Shown: one piece after another, positions 34,651 through 43,514 of the stretch
Position numbering within the stretch: the first letter of the stretch is position 1
Layout: every line of letters starts with the position of its first letter
Assembly (NCBI GenBank): GCA_044425705.1
Contig: JAWXVD010000011.1
Location: 1-51,673 of the forward strand
Length of the DNA: 51,673 bases
Source: JAWXVD01 sp044425705
GTDB lineage: Bacteria > Bacillota > Clostridia > Lachnospirales > Lachnospiraceae
Direction of reading: 5' to 3'
Notes under the pieces: generated by a model
Told to the model about the DNA's origin: nothing
Seen by the model: only the letters and a program-made list of their open reading frames with translations
The model's database searches: none
Position numbers and translations under genes: made by a program

Positions 34651-35499
34651 ATGAGCATGGCAGATCAAATCTTTGTATCAATGTGCAAAGATATTTTAGA
34701 AAATGGTACTAGTACAGAAGGAGAGAAGGTAAGACCGAAATGGCCTGATGGAACACCAGCATACACAATCAAAAAGTTTGGTGTGGTAAATCGTTATGAT
34801 TTATCAAAGGAATTTCCGCTTCTTACATTAAGACGTACGGCATTAAAAAGTGCAACGGATGAAATTCTTTGGATTTGGCAACAAAAATCTAATAATATTC
34901 ATGATTTGCATAGTAAGATATGGGATGAATGGGCAGATGAAGATGGTTCTATTGGAAAAGCTTATGGTTACCAACTAGGTGTAAAGCATCAATATAGAGA
35001 AGGTCTTATGGATCAAGTGGACCGTGTGATTTATGATTTAAAGAACAATCCTTTCAGCCGTCGTATTATGACAAATATCTATGTTCATGAAGATTTGCAT
35101 GAAATGATTCTTTATCCATGTGCGTATAGTATGACTTTTAATGTGACCCAGAAGATGGGAGAAGAGAAGCTTACGTTAAATGCTGTACTTAATCAACGTT
35201 CTCAAGATATATTGGCAGCCAATAACTGGAATGTAGCACAATATGCAGTATTGGTTCATATGATTGCCCAAGTGTGTGGTATGCAGGTAGGAGAATTGGT
35301 ACATGTGATTGCTGATGCACATATTTATGATAGACATATTCCAATTATTAAGGAATTGATAGAAAGAGAACAGTTTGTGGCACCCACAGTTACCTTGAAT
35401 CCAGAAATCAAAGACTTTTATCAATTTACAAGAAATGATATTCTGGTAGAGAATTATGTAACAGGAGAGCAAGTGAAGGATATTCCTATTGCCATATAG
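34651..35499 (+). CDS. thyA: Thymidylate synthase (ThyA)
   Basis: 282 residues. It converts dUMP and methylene-tetrahydrofolate to dTMP and dihydrofolate. The nucleophilic cysteine is in LYPCAYSMTFNV, where the usual PPCH reads YPCA. The phosphate arginine is in NQRSQD, the dUMP asparagine in NWNVAQY and the His-x-Tyr pair in DAHIYDRH, so a functional enzyme is expected. AGGAAAGTAG-type sequence precedes the start. DHFR, which recycles its dihydrofolate product, begins 22 bases after the stop. Confidence 0.93.
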   Translation: MSMADQIFVSMCKDILENGTSTEGEKVRPKWPDGTPAYTIKKFGVVNRYDLSKEFPLLTLRRTALKSATDEILWIWQQKSNNIHDLHSKIWDEWADEDGSIGKAYGYQLGVKHQYREGLMDQVDRVIYDLKNNPFSRRIMTNIYVHEDLHEMILYPCAYSMTFNVTQKMGEEKLTLNAVLNQRSQDILAANNWNVAQYAVLVHMIAQVCGMQVGELVHVIADAHIYDRHIPIIKELIEREQFVAPTVTLNPEIKDFYQFTRNDILVENYVTGEQVKDIPIAI

Positions 35500-35521
35500 T
35501 GAGAAAGAGAGGGTTATTGAA

Positions 35522-36016
35522 ATGAATATGATAGTAGCGGTTGATAGTAACTGGGCCATAGGCTGTAAAAATGATTTGCTAGTAAGAATACCAGCAGACC
35601 ATAAATTTTTTAGAGAAGAAACCATGGGTAAGGTTGTTGTACTAGGAAGAAAAACATTGGAGACATTCCCAAATGGATTACCACTAAAGGGAAGAACAAA
35701 TATAATCCTTTCAACAGATTTGTCTTATCAAGTAAAGGATGCAGTAGTGGTACATTCTATTACAGAGTTATTAGAAGAATTAAAACAATATGAGCCAAAA
35801 GATATTTATATTATCGGCGGAGAGAGCATTTATAGACAAATGTTACCATATTGTAATGTAGCTCATGTAACAAAGATTGAACATACCTATGATGCAGATG
35901 CTTATTTTCCAGATTTGGATAAAGATGATGAATGGGTAGTCACTGGAGATAGTGATGAACAAGTGTATTTTGATATTGCATATTATTTTTTAAGATATGA
36001 AAAAAGGTGTATTTGA
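35522..36016 (+). CDS. folA: Dihydrofolate reductase
   Basis: 164 residues from ATG 35522. It reduces dihydrofolate with NADPH. AVDSNWAIGCKNDLL, the catalytic Asp in IPADHKFFREETMG, the NADPH-binding VVLGRKTLETFP and YIIGGESIYRQML are all in place. An upstream ATG at 35489 lies within thyA. GAGAGGG is the ribosome site. Co-transcribed with thyA, a classical pairing since ThyA generates its substrate. Confidence 0.93.
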   Translation: MNMIVAVDSNWAIGCKNDLLVRIPADHKFFREETMGKVVVLGRKTLETFPNGLPLKGRTNIILSTDLSYQVKDAVVVHSITELLEELKQYEPKDIYIIGGESIYRQMLPYCNVAHVTKIEHTYDADAYFPDLDKDDEWVVTGDSDEQVYFDIAYYFLRYEKRCI

Positions 36017-36043
36017 GAATATCTTTCGAAGAGAAGAGGGATC

Positions 36044-36298
36044 ATGGAGGAGAAGATTATATTAAAAACAAGACAGAGAGATGTTAGATTAGATGCAATC
36101 ACCAAATTAATTCAAATTAGAAAGAATAAAAAAATGACACAGCAGGATCTAGCAGAGGTAACAGGAATCCGCAGACCGAATATCGCTCGTATAGAAAAAG
36201 GAAATTATAATCCTACACTGGATATGATTGTACGTATGGCTGATGGTTTGAACCTTGATGTGGAACTTATTTTTAAAGAACGTGAAAGCAAAGAATAG
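36044..36298 (+). CDS. Small XRE-type helix-turn-helix protein
   Basis: 84 residues with a lambda-repressor-type HTH (MTQQDLAEVTGIRRPNIARIEKG, about residues 32-54) and little else. The start at 36044 has AGAAGAGGGA upstream. It resembles HigA-like antitoxins and small repressors, but no toxin gene adjoins it. It follows folA by 27 bases and may be read through from thyA-folA. Confidence 0.85.
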   Translation: MEEKIILKTRQRDVRLDAITKLIQIRKNKKMTQQDLAEVTGIRRPNIARIEKGNYNPTLDMIVRMADGLNLDVELIFKERESKE

Positions 36299-36308
36299 AA
36301 AAGCAAAA

Positions 36309-36339
36309 AAGAAGAGGCTGGCAAAACTAGTCTCTTCTT
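36309..36339 (+). terminator. Hairpin after the HTH gene, possible weak terminator
   Basis: AAGAAGAG-CT pairs with AG-CTCTTCTT. No T-run follows, though the right arm itself is T-rich. Confidence 0.4.
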
Positions 36340-36416
36340 GCTGTAAAGGGTGAACAGAACATATTTGGGAATGGGAAAACCTAAAAAGAATATTAAATAT
36401 GAGAGAGTGATAGATT

Positions 36417-37586
36417 ATGAATAAAAAGATTGCAATTCTTGAAGCAGATGATTATGGCAGAGATTTGATAGAGCGCGTGGTTGAAGAATTATTTCAGTGT
36501 ATGGCTGTGACAGAAAAAATTTCTGAACATACAAAAATTTTATTGAAACCTAATTTATTGGCAAAGCATCCACCGGAACATGCAGTAACTACTCATCCAG
36601 AAGTGGTACGTAGTGTTATAGTAGCTTGCAAAAAAAGAGGAGCTAAAGCTAAAAATATTATAGTAGCAGATTCGGCAGGTGGATTGTACAATCCAGCACA
36701 GATGAAAAGTCTCTATCAAACATGTGGACTTACTGCTGTATGTAGGGAAGAAAATGTAGTATTATACTCTGCATGTGAATCAACTGCTTACCACATTCAA
36801 AATGGAGCTGTAGTTACAGAATTTGAAATCTTAAAACCAGTATTAGAAGCAGACTTTATTATTAACTTGCCTAAAATGAAATCTCATGTAATGACAGGAA
36901 TGACAGCAGCTTGTAAAAATATGTTTGGCGTGATTCCTGGATTAAAGAAGTCGGAATGGCATATGAGATTTCCGGACAAAGAACGTTTTGGAGAAATGTT
37001 AATAGATTTATTGGATAATATAATGCCTAACTTAGCTATTTTAGATGGTGTACTTGCAATGGAAGGAGATGGTCCTGCAGGTGGCAATCCGCGAAAAATA
37101 GGAGTAATGATGGCCAGTGAAGATATGGTTAATATGGATTTGGCAATTGCTTATATGATGGGGCTTGATCCTATGCGTGTGCCATATTTAAAGGCTGCAA
37201 ATAGACGTGGCTTGGGAGAAAAAGAAATAAATCTTGCAGATGTGATTGGTGAGGTGAGTGCATTCAAAGTAATATCTGATTGGAAGATACCTAAGAGCTA
37301 TCAAGGAAGTGGTGATGGTTTTACAGATTTTGCTGACCATATGCCTAAGTTTTTACGACCTGTAGTAAGAAAAATTGAGGATAAGATTGCACCTAGACCA
37401 GTCATTGATTCTAGGTTATGTATTGGGTGTGGGAAGTGTGCAGAAATTTGTTCAAAGGATGCAATTGTTATAAAAAATAAAAAAGCAATAATTGGAAAGA
37501 AAAAATGTATACGGTGTTTTTGCTGTCATGAAATGTGCCCAGTTAAAGCTATTGCAGTAAAAAAATTCAAGTTGTTCAGATTATAA
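36417..37586 (+). CDS. DUF362 protein with two 4Fe-4S ferredoxin motifs
   Basis: 389 residues. An N-terminal DUF362 domain (about 1-300; KILLKPNLLAKHPPEHAVTT, INLPKMKSHVMTGMTAACKN) precedes a bacterial ferredoxin domain with CIGCGKCAEICSKDAI and CIRCFCCHEMCPVKAI, which bind two 4Fe-4S clusters. Such fusions are common in strict anaerobes; their reaction is unknown. The second motif has an extra cysteine (CIRCFCC). It is a single gene with a tRNA-Arg unit downstream. Confidence 0.88.
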   Translation: MNKKIAILEADDYGRDLIERVVEELFQCMAVTEKISEHTKILLKPNLLAKHPPEHAVTTHPEVVRSVIVACKKRGAKAKNIIVADSAGGLYNPAQMKSLYQTCGLTAVCREENVVLYSACESTAYHIQNGAVVTEFEILKPVLEADFIINLPKMKSHVMTGMTAACKNMFGVIPGLKKSEWHMRFPDKERFGEMLIDLLDNIMPNLAILDGVLAMEGDGPAGGNPRKIGVMMASEDMVNMDLAIAYMMGLDPMRVPYLKAANRRGLGEKEINLADVIGEVSAFKVISDWKIPKSYQGSGDGFTDFADHMPKFLRPVVRKIEDKIAPRPVIDSRLCIGCGKCAEICSKDAIVIKNKKAIIGKKKCIRCFCCHEMCPVKAIAVKKFKLFRL

Positions 37587-37642
37587 AATTAGAAAATTTT
37601 GTTAAAAAGTAGATGATATATAAAATCGAAAGTCCATAACAC

Positions 37643-37671
37643 TAGACAATTTGAGTAACTTATGTTAGTAT
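37643..37671 (+). promoter_or_regulatory. Promoter candidate upstream of tRNA-Arg
   Basis: TAGACA, 17 bases, TAGTAT, with TG one base before the -10 box. It lies about 85 bases ahead of the tRNA. Confidence 0.4.
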
Positions 37672-37725
37672 GAAAAGCGTACTGTAACAAATTTGTAATA
37701 TTTAGATAAGAGTTGCAGATATTAC

Positions 37726-37751
37726 GTTACAGGTCACGTGTGAACTGTAAC
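37726..37751. repeat. 26-base GTTAC/GTAAC palindrome, copy 1 (beside tRNA-Arg)
   Basis: GTTACAGGTCAC and GTGAACTGTAAC form a 12-bp stem with one mismatch around a GT centre. A 23-of-26 identical copy lies at 47459-47484 beside the tRNA-Trp gene. Confidence 0.7.
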
Positions 37752-37759
37752 AATATTGA

Positions 37760-37831
37760 GCACCCGTAGTCTAACGGATAGAACGGAGGCCTCCGACGCC
37801 TTTAATGCAGGTTCGATTCCTGTCGGGTGCA
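37760..37831 (+). tRNA. tRNA-Arg (anticodon CCG)
   Basis: 72 bases. Acceptor stem GCACCCG/CGGGTGC, anticodon stem GAGGC/GCCTT with loop CTCCGAC giving CCG, T loop TTCGATT. The D stem is weak (one mismatch and one wobble). Discriminator A, no encoded CCA. No obvious terminator follows, and the SH3b gene starts 28 bases downstream, so the two may share a transcript. Confidence 0.93.
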
Positions 37832-37858
37832 TGCTTTGAAGTGAAAGAAAGGTGAACG

Positions 37859-39253
37859 ATGGAGAATCAAAATAATATAAACCAAAATATGGAAAAACAG
37901 GATACAAAGGATAAAGAAAAAATGGTAAATCAGTCAGAAAATCAAGTGGAAGAAAATATTGATATGCCTGCAAATGAAACTTTGACAGAAATTAAAGTAC
38001 ATCAGGAAAAGAAAAAATTTACCATAGATGAAGATAGTCTACTTTATGATATGTTGCAGCTAATAAAGGAAAATAAAGCAATTTCAGGGTGTGTGGCTGC
38101 ATTTATTCTTATGTTAATCATAGGGGTAACAGTTATGACTAGAACTAATAAGGAAGAGGAATATGGTCAAGTAGTGGCTGATGCAGTAGTGCAAGAAGTG
38201 GAAGTAGAAGAAGTGGTGTCTGAACCAGGTGTAGATGAGCTTGTATTAGATATGTATCCAGAATTGAATAGTTTGATGAAGCAATATTATCAAGCTTTAG
38301 CGGATGGAGACGTAGATACAATCAATGAAATAAAAGAATATACAAGTGACACAGATTTAATTCAGATTCAAAAGAAGAGTGAATATATTGAAGAATATAC
38401 TTCTTTAGCAGTGTATTCTAAGGTGGGACCAAAAACAAATTCATATATTGTTTTTGTTACCTATGATGTGAAATTTTTAGATTATGAAAGTGTTGCACCA
38501 GGACTAAATACGTGGTATGTGTATCTTGATGAGAATGGTCAGTATAAAATCATTGATAAGGAATTAGATGATGATGTGGTGGAATTCTTAAATGTGATTT
38601 CTGCACAAACAGAAGTTATTGATTTATTCAATGAAGTACAAGTGAAATATAATGAAGCGAAGACAGCTGATACTGATTTGGGTACATTCCTAGATAATTT
38701 GCCAAATCTATTAGCAGCTTCTGTTGGTGAGGCATTAGCAGCTTTAGAAGAACCAGTTGAAGTAGAAGAAATAGAAGAAGTGGAAGAAGAGCCAACTGTC
38801 GTTGTTACAAAAGTAAGAGCCACAGATGTTGTAAATATTAGAAGTTCTGATAGTCAAGAATCAGATAGGATTGGTCAAGCACAAATTGGTGAAGAATTTG
38901 AATTAATTGAGTTAAAAGCCAATGGTTGGGCACATATCGTCTTTGAAGATGGAGAAGGTTATATTCTTGCAGAATATTTAGAGGATAGTGAAGTTGAGGA
39001 AGTAGAATCAACAGCAACTACTGAAGATGAAGAAGAGGAAGAGACAGAAGAAGCAGACGCATCAGATGTAACAGATACTATTACAATAACAGATACAATC
39101 AATATTAGAAAATCGGCGAGTACTACAGCAGATAAATTAGGTGTTGTTTATCCTGGTGATGAATTAGATATTTTATTAGAACAAGCGGATGGCTGGACTA
39201 AGGTTTCCTATAATGGGCAAGTTGGATATGTGTTGTCTGAATTATTAGAGTAG
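37859..39253 (+). CDS. Membrane-anchored protein with two SH3b domains
   Basis: 464 residues. A charged cytoplasmic N-terminus (1-73) is followed by one membrane helix (about 74-94, ISGCVAAFILMLIIGVTVM), a globular region (about 125-290) and two bacterial SH3 domains (about 318-378 and 405-464; VNIRSSDSQESDRIGQ and INIRKSASTTADKLGV). Acidic linkers rich in Glu and Val or Thr separate the parts. SH3b domains usually bind peptidoglycan, so a cell-wall-facing protein is expected. No catalytic domain is recognised. GAAAGGTG precedes the ATG. Confidence 0.82.
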   Translation: MENQNNINQNMEKQDTKDKEKMVNQSENQVEENIDMPANETLTEIKVHQEKKKFTIDEDSLLYDMLQLIKENKAISGCVAAFILMLIIGVTVMTRTNKEEEYGQVVADAVVQEVEVEEVVSEPGVDELVLDMYPELNSLMKQYYQALADGDVDTINEIKEYTSDTDLIQIQKKSEYIEEYTSLAVYSKVGPKTNSYIVFVTYDVKFLDYESVAPGLNTWYVYLDENGQYKIIDKELDDDVVEFLNVISAQTEVIDLFNEVQVKYNEAKTADTDLGTFLDNLPNLLAASVGEALAALEEPVEVEEIEEVEEEPTVVVTKVRATDVVNIRSSDSQESDRIGQAQIGEEFELIELKANGWAHIVFEDGEGYILAEYLEDSEVEEVESTATTEDEEEEETEEADASDVTDTITITDTINIRKSASTTADKLGVVYPGDELDILLEQADGWTKVSYNGQVGYVLSELLE

Positions 39254-39292
39254 TTATAAGATAGAATTTAGAAAAGAAGATAGAACGTGTAG

Positions 39293-39344
39293 AAATCTCT
39301 TGGGATGATGTAGTAAAAGCTATATCATCTCAAGAGATTTTTTT
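39293..39344 (+). terminator. Rho-independent terminator after the SH3b gene
   Basis: AAATCTCTTG-GATGAT-TAG pairs with CTA-ATCATC-CAAGAGATTT (a few single mismatches) and ends in TTTTTTT. Confidence 0.88.
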
Positions 39345-39450
39345 GAATGAATATAATATTAAAAAATACACATATTAGTATAGAATATTTTCTCGCGAAT
39401 CGATAGAACAAAGATTTAGAGAGTACATTAGATAGAAAGGTAGGAGAAAC

Positions 39451-39882
39451 ATGAAAAATCATAATGTGGAATTACTAAAGGGAATACAAAAAAATGCCAA
39501 AATGGGAATGGTGGCAGTGGATACTATGATTGATAAAGTATATGATGATAGTTTGGCTATACAATTGTCGAAACAAGAAGCAAAGTATGAGAAAATATAT
39601 CAACAAGCAACCAGTGAAATAGAAAAGCTACATGTGGAAGCAGTGCCATCTACAAAAATGCAAGATATGATGCTCAAGGGTGGAATTCACATGAATACTA
39701 TGCTTGATTGCAGTAATAGTCATATTGCAGAATTGATGATTAAGGGAAATCATATGGGAGTTACCGATATGTGGAAAAACACCAATACCTATAAAGGAGC
39801 AGAAATCGCTACCATGGAATTGGCAAGAGAGTTAACAGATTTTGAAGAAAAAAGTATTCAACAAATGAGAAAATATTTGTAG
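39451..39882 (+). CDS. Hypothetical protein, mostly helical, 143 residues
   Basis: I do not recognise a family. The sequence is rich in Lys, Glu, Met and Gln and should be largely alpha-helical; it has 14 or so methionines, one cysteine and no membrane segment. The heptad-like stretch KQEAKYEKIYQQATSEIEKL suggests a coiled coil or a four-helix bundle of ferritin-like type. GGTAGGAG precedes the ATG by five bases and the gene lies between a terminator and a new promoter, so it is a stand-alone unit and likely real. Confidence 0.75.
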   Translation: MKNHNVELLKGIQKNAKMGMVAVDTMIDKVYDDSLAIQLSKQEAKYEKIYQQATSEIEKLHVEAVPSTKMQDMMLKGGIHMNTMLDCSNSHIAELMIKGNHMGVTDMWKNTNTYKGAEIATMELARELTDFEEKSIQQMRKYL

Positions 39883-39982
39883 TATTCTGAGGTATTTGCT
39901 TCAATATAAATCACCCTTGCAATCTATGAGATGAGCTGTATCGATATTTACAAATTTGTTGTGTGAAAAAAGTGTGGAAACC

Positions 39983-40011
39983 TTGACAATCACTAGGATT
40001 TTTCATATACT
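39983..40011 (+). promoter_or_regulatory. Sigma-A promoter of the aryl-CoA operon
   Basis: Perfect TTGACA, 17 bases, TATACT. Transcription should begin near 40018, giving a leader of about 80 bases before the ligase gene. Confidence 0.75.
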
Positions 40012-40095
40012 TATCAGTAAATAAAATTAATAGATTAACGTGCTAAAGTGAGGCGTGTTCATTGGCATGGAAATTGGAAAGGATAGTTATTAGTA

Positions 40096-41733
40096 ATGTT
40101 AATTACAGAAATTTTAGCAAAAAATGCAGAGCTATATCCAGATGAGGTGGCTCTTGTTACCATTAGCCCCAAACCAGAGCATGAAAAGCGTCGTACTTGG
40201 CGAGATTATAATCTCATTGAAACGAATAGTATGGATGATGACTTTCGCACACAACTAACATGGAAAGACTTTGATATGCGTGCCAATCGTTTTGCAAATC
40301 TTTTGCGTTCAAGAGGCATTAAAAAAGGGGACAAAGTAGCGATTCTATTAATGAATTGTAGTGAGTGGCTTCCTATTTATTTTGGAGTACTAAGAATGGG
40401 AGCACTTGCAGTTCCTTTAAATTATCGTTATACAGCAGAGGAAATTAAGTACTGTCTTGATTTATCGGAATCTTGTGTTCTTATATTCGGTCCAGAATTT
40501 ACAGGACGTGTGGAATCTATTGTAGATAGCATTCCAGCGGTGAATACTTTGCTTTATGTAGGTGATGACGCACCTATGTTTGCAGATTCTTATGAAGAAA
40601 TGATTCATTATTGTATTCCAGAATATCCAGATGTTGTATTAACAGAAGATGATTTGGCGGCCATTTATTTTTCTTCAGGAACAACAGGTTTTCCAAAGGC
40701 CATTGTCCATGCCCACAAAGCGCTAACTTATGCAGCAACAGTAGAGCAAGCACATCATGGACAAACCCATGAGGATGTATTTTTATGTATCCCTCCATTA
40801 TATCATACGGGTGCCAAGATGCATTGGTTTGGAAGTTTATTAGTAGGTGGAAAAGCAGTCTTATTAAAAGGTGCTACACCAGAATGGATTTTAAGAACAG
40901 CTAGTGAAGAGAGATGTTCCATTGTTTGGCTTTTAGTTCCTTGGGCACAAGACATATTAGATGGTGTGGATAGAGGTGATTTACGAATCCCAGATTATCA
41001 ATTAGAGCAGTGGCGTTTGATGCATATCGGCGCACAGCCAGTACCTTCTAGTTTAATTCGCAGATGGAAGGAGCTATTTCCGTATCATGAGTATGATACC
41101 AATTATGGATTGTCAGAGTCAATTGGTCCAGGTTGTGTACACTTAGGGGTAGAAAATATACATAAAGTAGGAGCCATTGGAAAAGCAGGGTATGGTTGGA
41201 AAGTACGTATTGTAGATGAAAAGAGAAACGAAGTACCACAAGGTGAAATTGGGGAATTAGCAGTCAGTGGTGCAGGTGTTATGCTTTGTTACTTTAATGA
41301 TGAGAAAGCAACCAAGGAAGTATTAGACGGTGAATGGCTATATACAGGTGATATGGCACAAATGGATGAAGATGGATTTATTTATCTAGTAGACCGTAAA
41401 AAGGATGTGATTATCTCTGGTGGTGAGAACCTATATCCAGTACAGATTGAAGATTTCTTGAGTAAGAATAATAAAATAAAAGATGTTGCAGTCATCGGTT
41501 TGCCAGATAAACGATTGGGAGAAATTGCAACAGCAATTATCGCAGTAAAGGAAGGCGAAACATTGACCCAAGAAGAAGTGGAAAAATTTTGTTTATCTAT
41601 GCCACGGTATAAACGGCCACGTAAAATTATTTTTGCAGATGTACCACGCAATCCAACTGGAAAAATTGAAAAACCGAAATTACGTGAAACATATTGTGCA
41701 GCAGATTTAGTAGCACAGCAATTTAATACATAA
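40096..41733 (+). CDS. AMP-dependent acyl-CoA synthetase (class I adenylate-forming)
   Basis: 545 residues. The ATP-binding motif is IYFSSGTTGFPKAIVHAH; further core motifs are NYGLSES, GELAVSGAGVMLCYFNDE, LYTGDMAQMDEDGF and the hinge VDRKKDVIISGGENLYP, with the catalytic lysine in NPTGKIEKP. It activates a carboxylic acid to acyl-AMP and then acyl-CoA. The ribosome site (AAAGGA) is rather far from the ATG. It heads an operon with iorAB and a phenylacetate-CoA ligase, so aromatic or short acids are likelier substrates than long fatty acids. Confidence 0.88.
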   Translation: MLITEILAKNAELYPDEVALVTISPKPEHEKRRTWRDYNLIETNSMDDDFRTQLTWKDFDMRANRFANLLRSRGIKKGDKVAILLMNCSEWLPIYFGVLRMGALAVPLNYRYTAEEIKYCLDLSESCVLIFGPEFTGRVESIVDSIPAVNTLLYVGDDAPMFADSYEEMIHYCIPEYPDVVLTEDDLAAIYFSSGTTGFPKAIVHAHKALTYAATVEQAHHGQTHEDVFLCIPPLYHTGAKMHWFGSLLVGGKAVLLKGATPEWILRTASEERCSIVWLLVPWAQDILDGVDRGDLRIPDYQLEQWRLMHIGAQPVPSSLIRRWKELFPYHEYDTNYGLSESIGPGCVHLGVENIHKVGAIGKAGYGWKVRIVDEKRNEVPQGEIGELAVSGAGVMLCYFNDEKATKEVLDGEWLYTGDMAQMDEDGFIYLVDRKKDVIISGGENLYPVQIEDFLSKNNKIKDVAVIGLPDKRLGEIATAIIAVKEGETLTQEEVEKFCLSMPRYKRPRKIIFADVPRNPTGKIEKPKLRETYCAADLVAQQFNT

Positions 41734-41742
41734 TAGATGGAC

Positions 41743-41763
41743 AGTTGCCAGACTGAGAGAAAG
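41743..41763 (+). other. Leader motif, copy C (before iorA)
   Basis: The 21 bases are identical to 28855-28875, ending CTGAGAGAAAG, and lie exactly 14 bases before ATG 41778. Unlike copies A and B, no paired hairpins precede it, because the region upstream is the end of the ligase gene. Confidence 0.55.
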
Positions 41764-41777
41764 GTAAGGAAATTGAA

Positions 41778-43511
41778 ATGAAAAAATTAATGCTTGGGAA
41801 CGAAGCCGTTGCCCGGGGTGCATATGAGGCAGGTGTTACAGTAGCCACTGCTTATCCAGGAACGCCTAGTACGGAAATTACTGAAAATATCGTGAAATAT
41901 GATGAGATTTATTGTGAGTGGTCACCTAATGAAAAGGTTTCAGCGGAGGTGGCAATCGGTGCATCTATTGCAGGTGCTAGAGCGATGTCTAGTATGAAGC
42001 ATGTAGGACTTAATGTGATGGCAGATCCTGTTTTTACGGTAAGCTATACAGGTGTTAACGGCGGGTTATTATTTTGTGTGGCAGATGACCCAGGTATGCA
42101 TTCATCACAAAATGAACAAGATTCGAGACATTATGCGAAAGCGTCTAAAATTTTTATGTTAGAGCCTTCTGATTCTTCTGAATGTAAAAAATATACAAAA
42201 GCAGCATTTGCAATCAGTGAAGAGTTTGATTCGCCAGCTTTTTTACGTCTTTCAACGAGAGTTTCTCATTCACAATCTATGGTAGATTTATGTGATAGAC
42301 AAGAAATTCCATTGAAGCCATACGAGAAGAATATAGGCAAAAATGTTATGATGCCTGCTAATGCAATTAAACGTCATGTGATTGTGGAAGAGCGTATGAA
42401 ATCATTACAAGAGTATGCAGAAATCACAGAACTGAATCAAGTGATTGAGAATGGTAGTAACATTGGTGTGATTACATCGGGTATTGCTTATACCTATGCT
42501 TGTGAGGGATTAGGAGAACAAGTAGATTATCTAAAATTGGGTATGGTTTATCCATTGCCAACAAGAAAAATTTTAGATTTTGCTGCAAAATATGACAAAG
42601 TTTATGTGATAGAAGAATTAGACCCATTTTTAGAAGAACATTGTAGAGGTTTGGGAATTTCTGTTATTGGAAAAGAAGAATTTACTTTATTGGGTGAATA
42701 TACGCCATCTATGATTGCACAAAAAGTGTTAGGAACTGTTCCATCTCCATTTATTCAGGTAGAGGAAGCATTGCCTATGCGACCACCAGTCATGTGTGCT
42801 GGATGCCCACATCGTGGTACATTTTATGTGTTAAGTAAATTAGGTTTGGTAGTATCTGGGGATATTGGATGTTATACATTAGGTGCTGTAGCGCCATTGC
42901 AAAGTGTAGATACCACCATTTGTATGGGAGCATCTATTTCTGCTTCACTGGGTATGGAAAAAGCACGAGGAAGAGAATTTGGGAAAAAAGTAGTTTCTGT
43001 GATTGGTGATTCCACATTTATTCATTCAGGAATTACAGGGCTCATTGATGTGGTTTATAATAAAGGTGCTAGTACGGTGCTAATTCTTGATAACTCTATT
43101 ACGGGTATGACAGGTCATCAAGATAATCCAACTACAGGAAAAACAATCCGTGGAGAGGCAACGAGACAAGTAGACTTAATTCAGCTGTGTAAAGCTGTTG
43201 GTATTGAAAGAGTGGTAGTTGCGGATCCATTTGATTTAAAACATTTTGAAGAAGTGGTAAAAGAAGAAACAAATTGTGATGAACCATCTGTAATTATTGC
43301 ACAGCGCCCATGTGCGTTATTAAAAAGTGTAAAATATACAGGCAGATGCACAATTAATGATAACTGTAAAAATTGTAAAGTGTGTATGAAATTAGGTTGC
43401 CCAGCCATTTCGGTAGTAGAGGGTTCTGTACATATTGATGCAACTCAATGCAATGGTTGTGGACTCTGTGTGAATGTCTGTCCATTCCACGCAATCAATA
43501 AGGAGGAATAG
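41778..43511 (+). CDS. iorA: Indolepyruvate:ferredoxin oxidoreductase, alpha subunit
   Basis: 577 residues. An N-terminal pyrimidine-type domain (ATAYPGTPSTEITENIVKY) is followed by a TPP-binding domain (SGDIGCYTLG; GDSTFIHSG and NSITGMTGHQDNP) and a C-terminal ferredoxin domain with CKNCKVCMKLGCPAI and CNGCGLCVNVCPFHAI. The enzyme turns aryl-pyruvates into aryl-acetyl-CoA, CO2 and reduced ferredoxin, reversibly. AAGGA lies near the start, and the gene carries the 21-base leader motif. The beta subunit is encoded three bases after the stop. Confidence 0.95.
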   Translation: MKKLMLGNEAVARGAYEAGVTVATAYPGTPSTEITENIVKYDEIYCEWSPNEKVSAEVAIGASIAGARAMSSMKHVGLNVMADPVFTVSYTGVNGGLLFCVADDPGMHSSQNEQDSRHYAKASKIFMLEPSDSSECKKYTKAAFAISEEFDSPAFLRLSTRVSHSQSMVDLCDRQEIPLKPYEKNIGKNVMMPANAIKRHVIVEERMKSLQEYAEITELNQVIENGSNIGVITSGIAYTYACEGLGEQVDYLKLGMVYPLPTRKILDFAAKYDKVYVIEELDPFLEEHCRGLGISVIGKEEFTLLGEYTPSMIAQKVLGTVPSPFIQVEEALPMRPPVMCAGCPHRGTFYVLSKLGLVVSGDIGCYTLGAVAPLQSVDTTICMGASISASLGMEKARGREFGKKVVSVIGDSTFIHSGITGLIDVVYNKGASTVLILDNSITGMTGHQDNPTTGKTIRGEATRQVDLIQLCKAVGIERVVVADPFDLKHFEEVVKEETNCDEPSVIIAQRPCALLKSVKYTGRCTINDNCKNCKVCMKLGCPAISVVEGSVHIDATQCNGCGLCVNVCPFHAINKEE

Positions 43512-43514
43512 ACT

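Noticed and set aside
35489..35521. Fourth copy of the 14-base-spaced leader motif before folA
   Set aside because: TTGCCA and GAGAAAG occur with the right spacing, but the first part encodes the conserved thyA C-terminus and the middle does not match; treated as coincidence.
36044..36298. Antitoxin of a toxin-antitoxin pair
   Set aside because: No toxin-sized gene adjoins it on either side; folA and a DUF362 gene are the neighbours.
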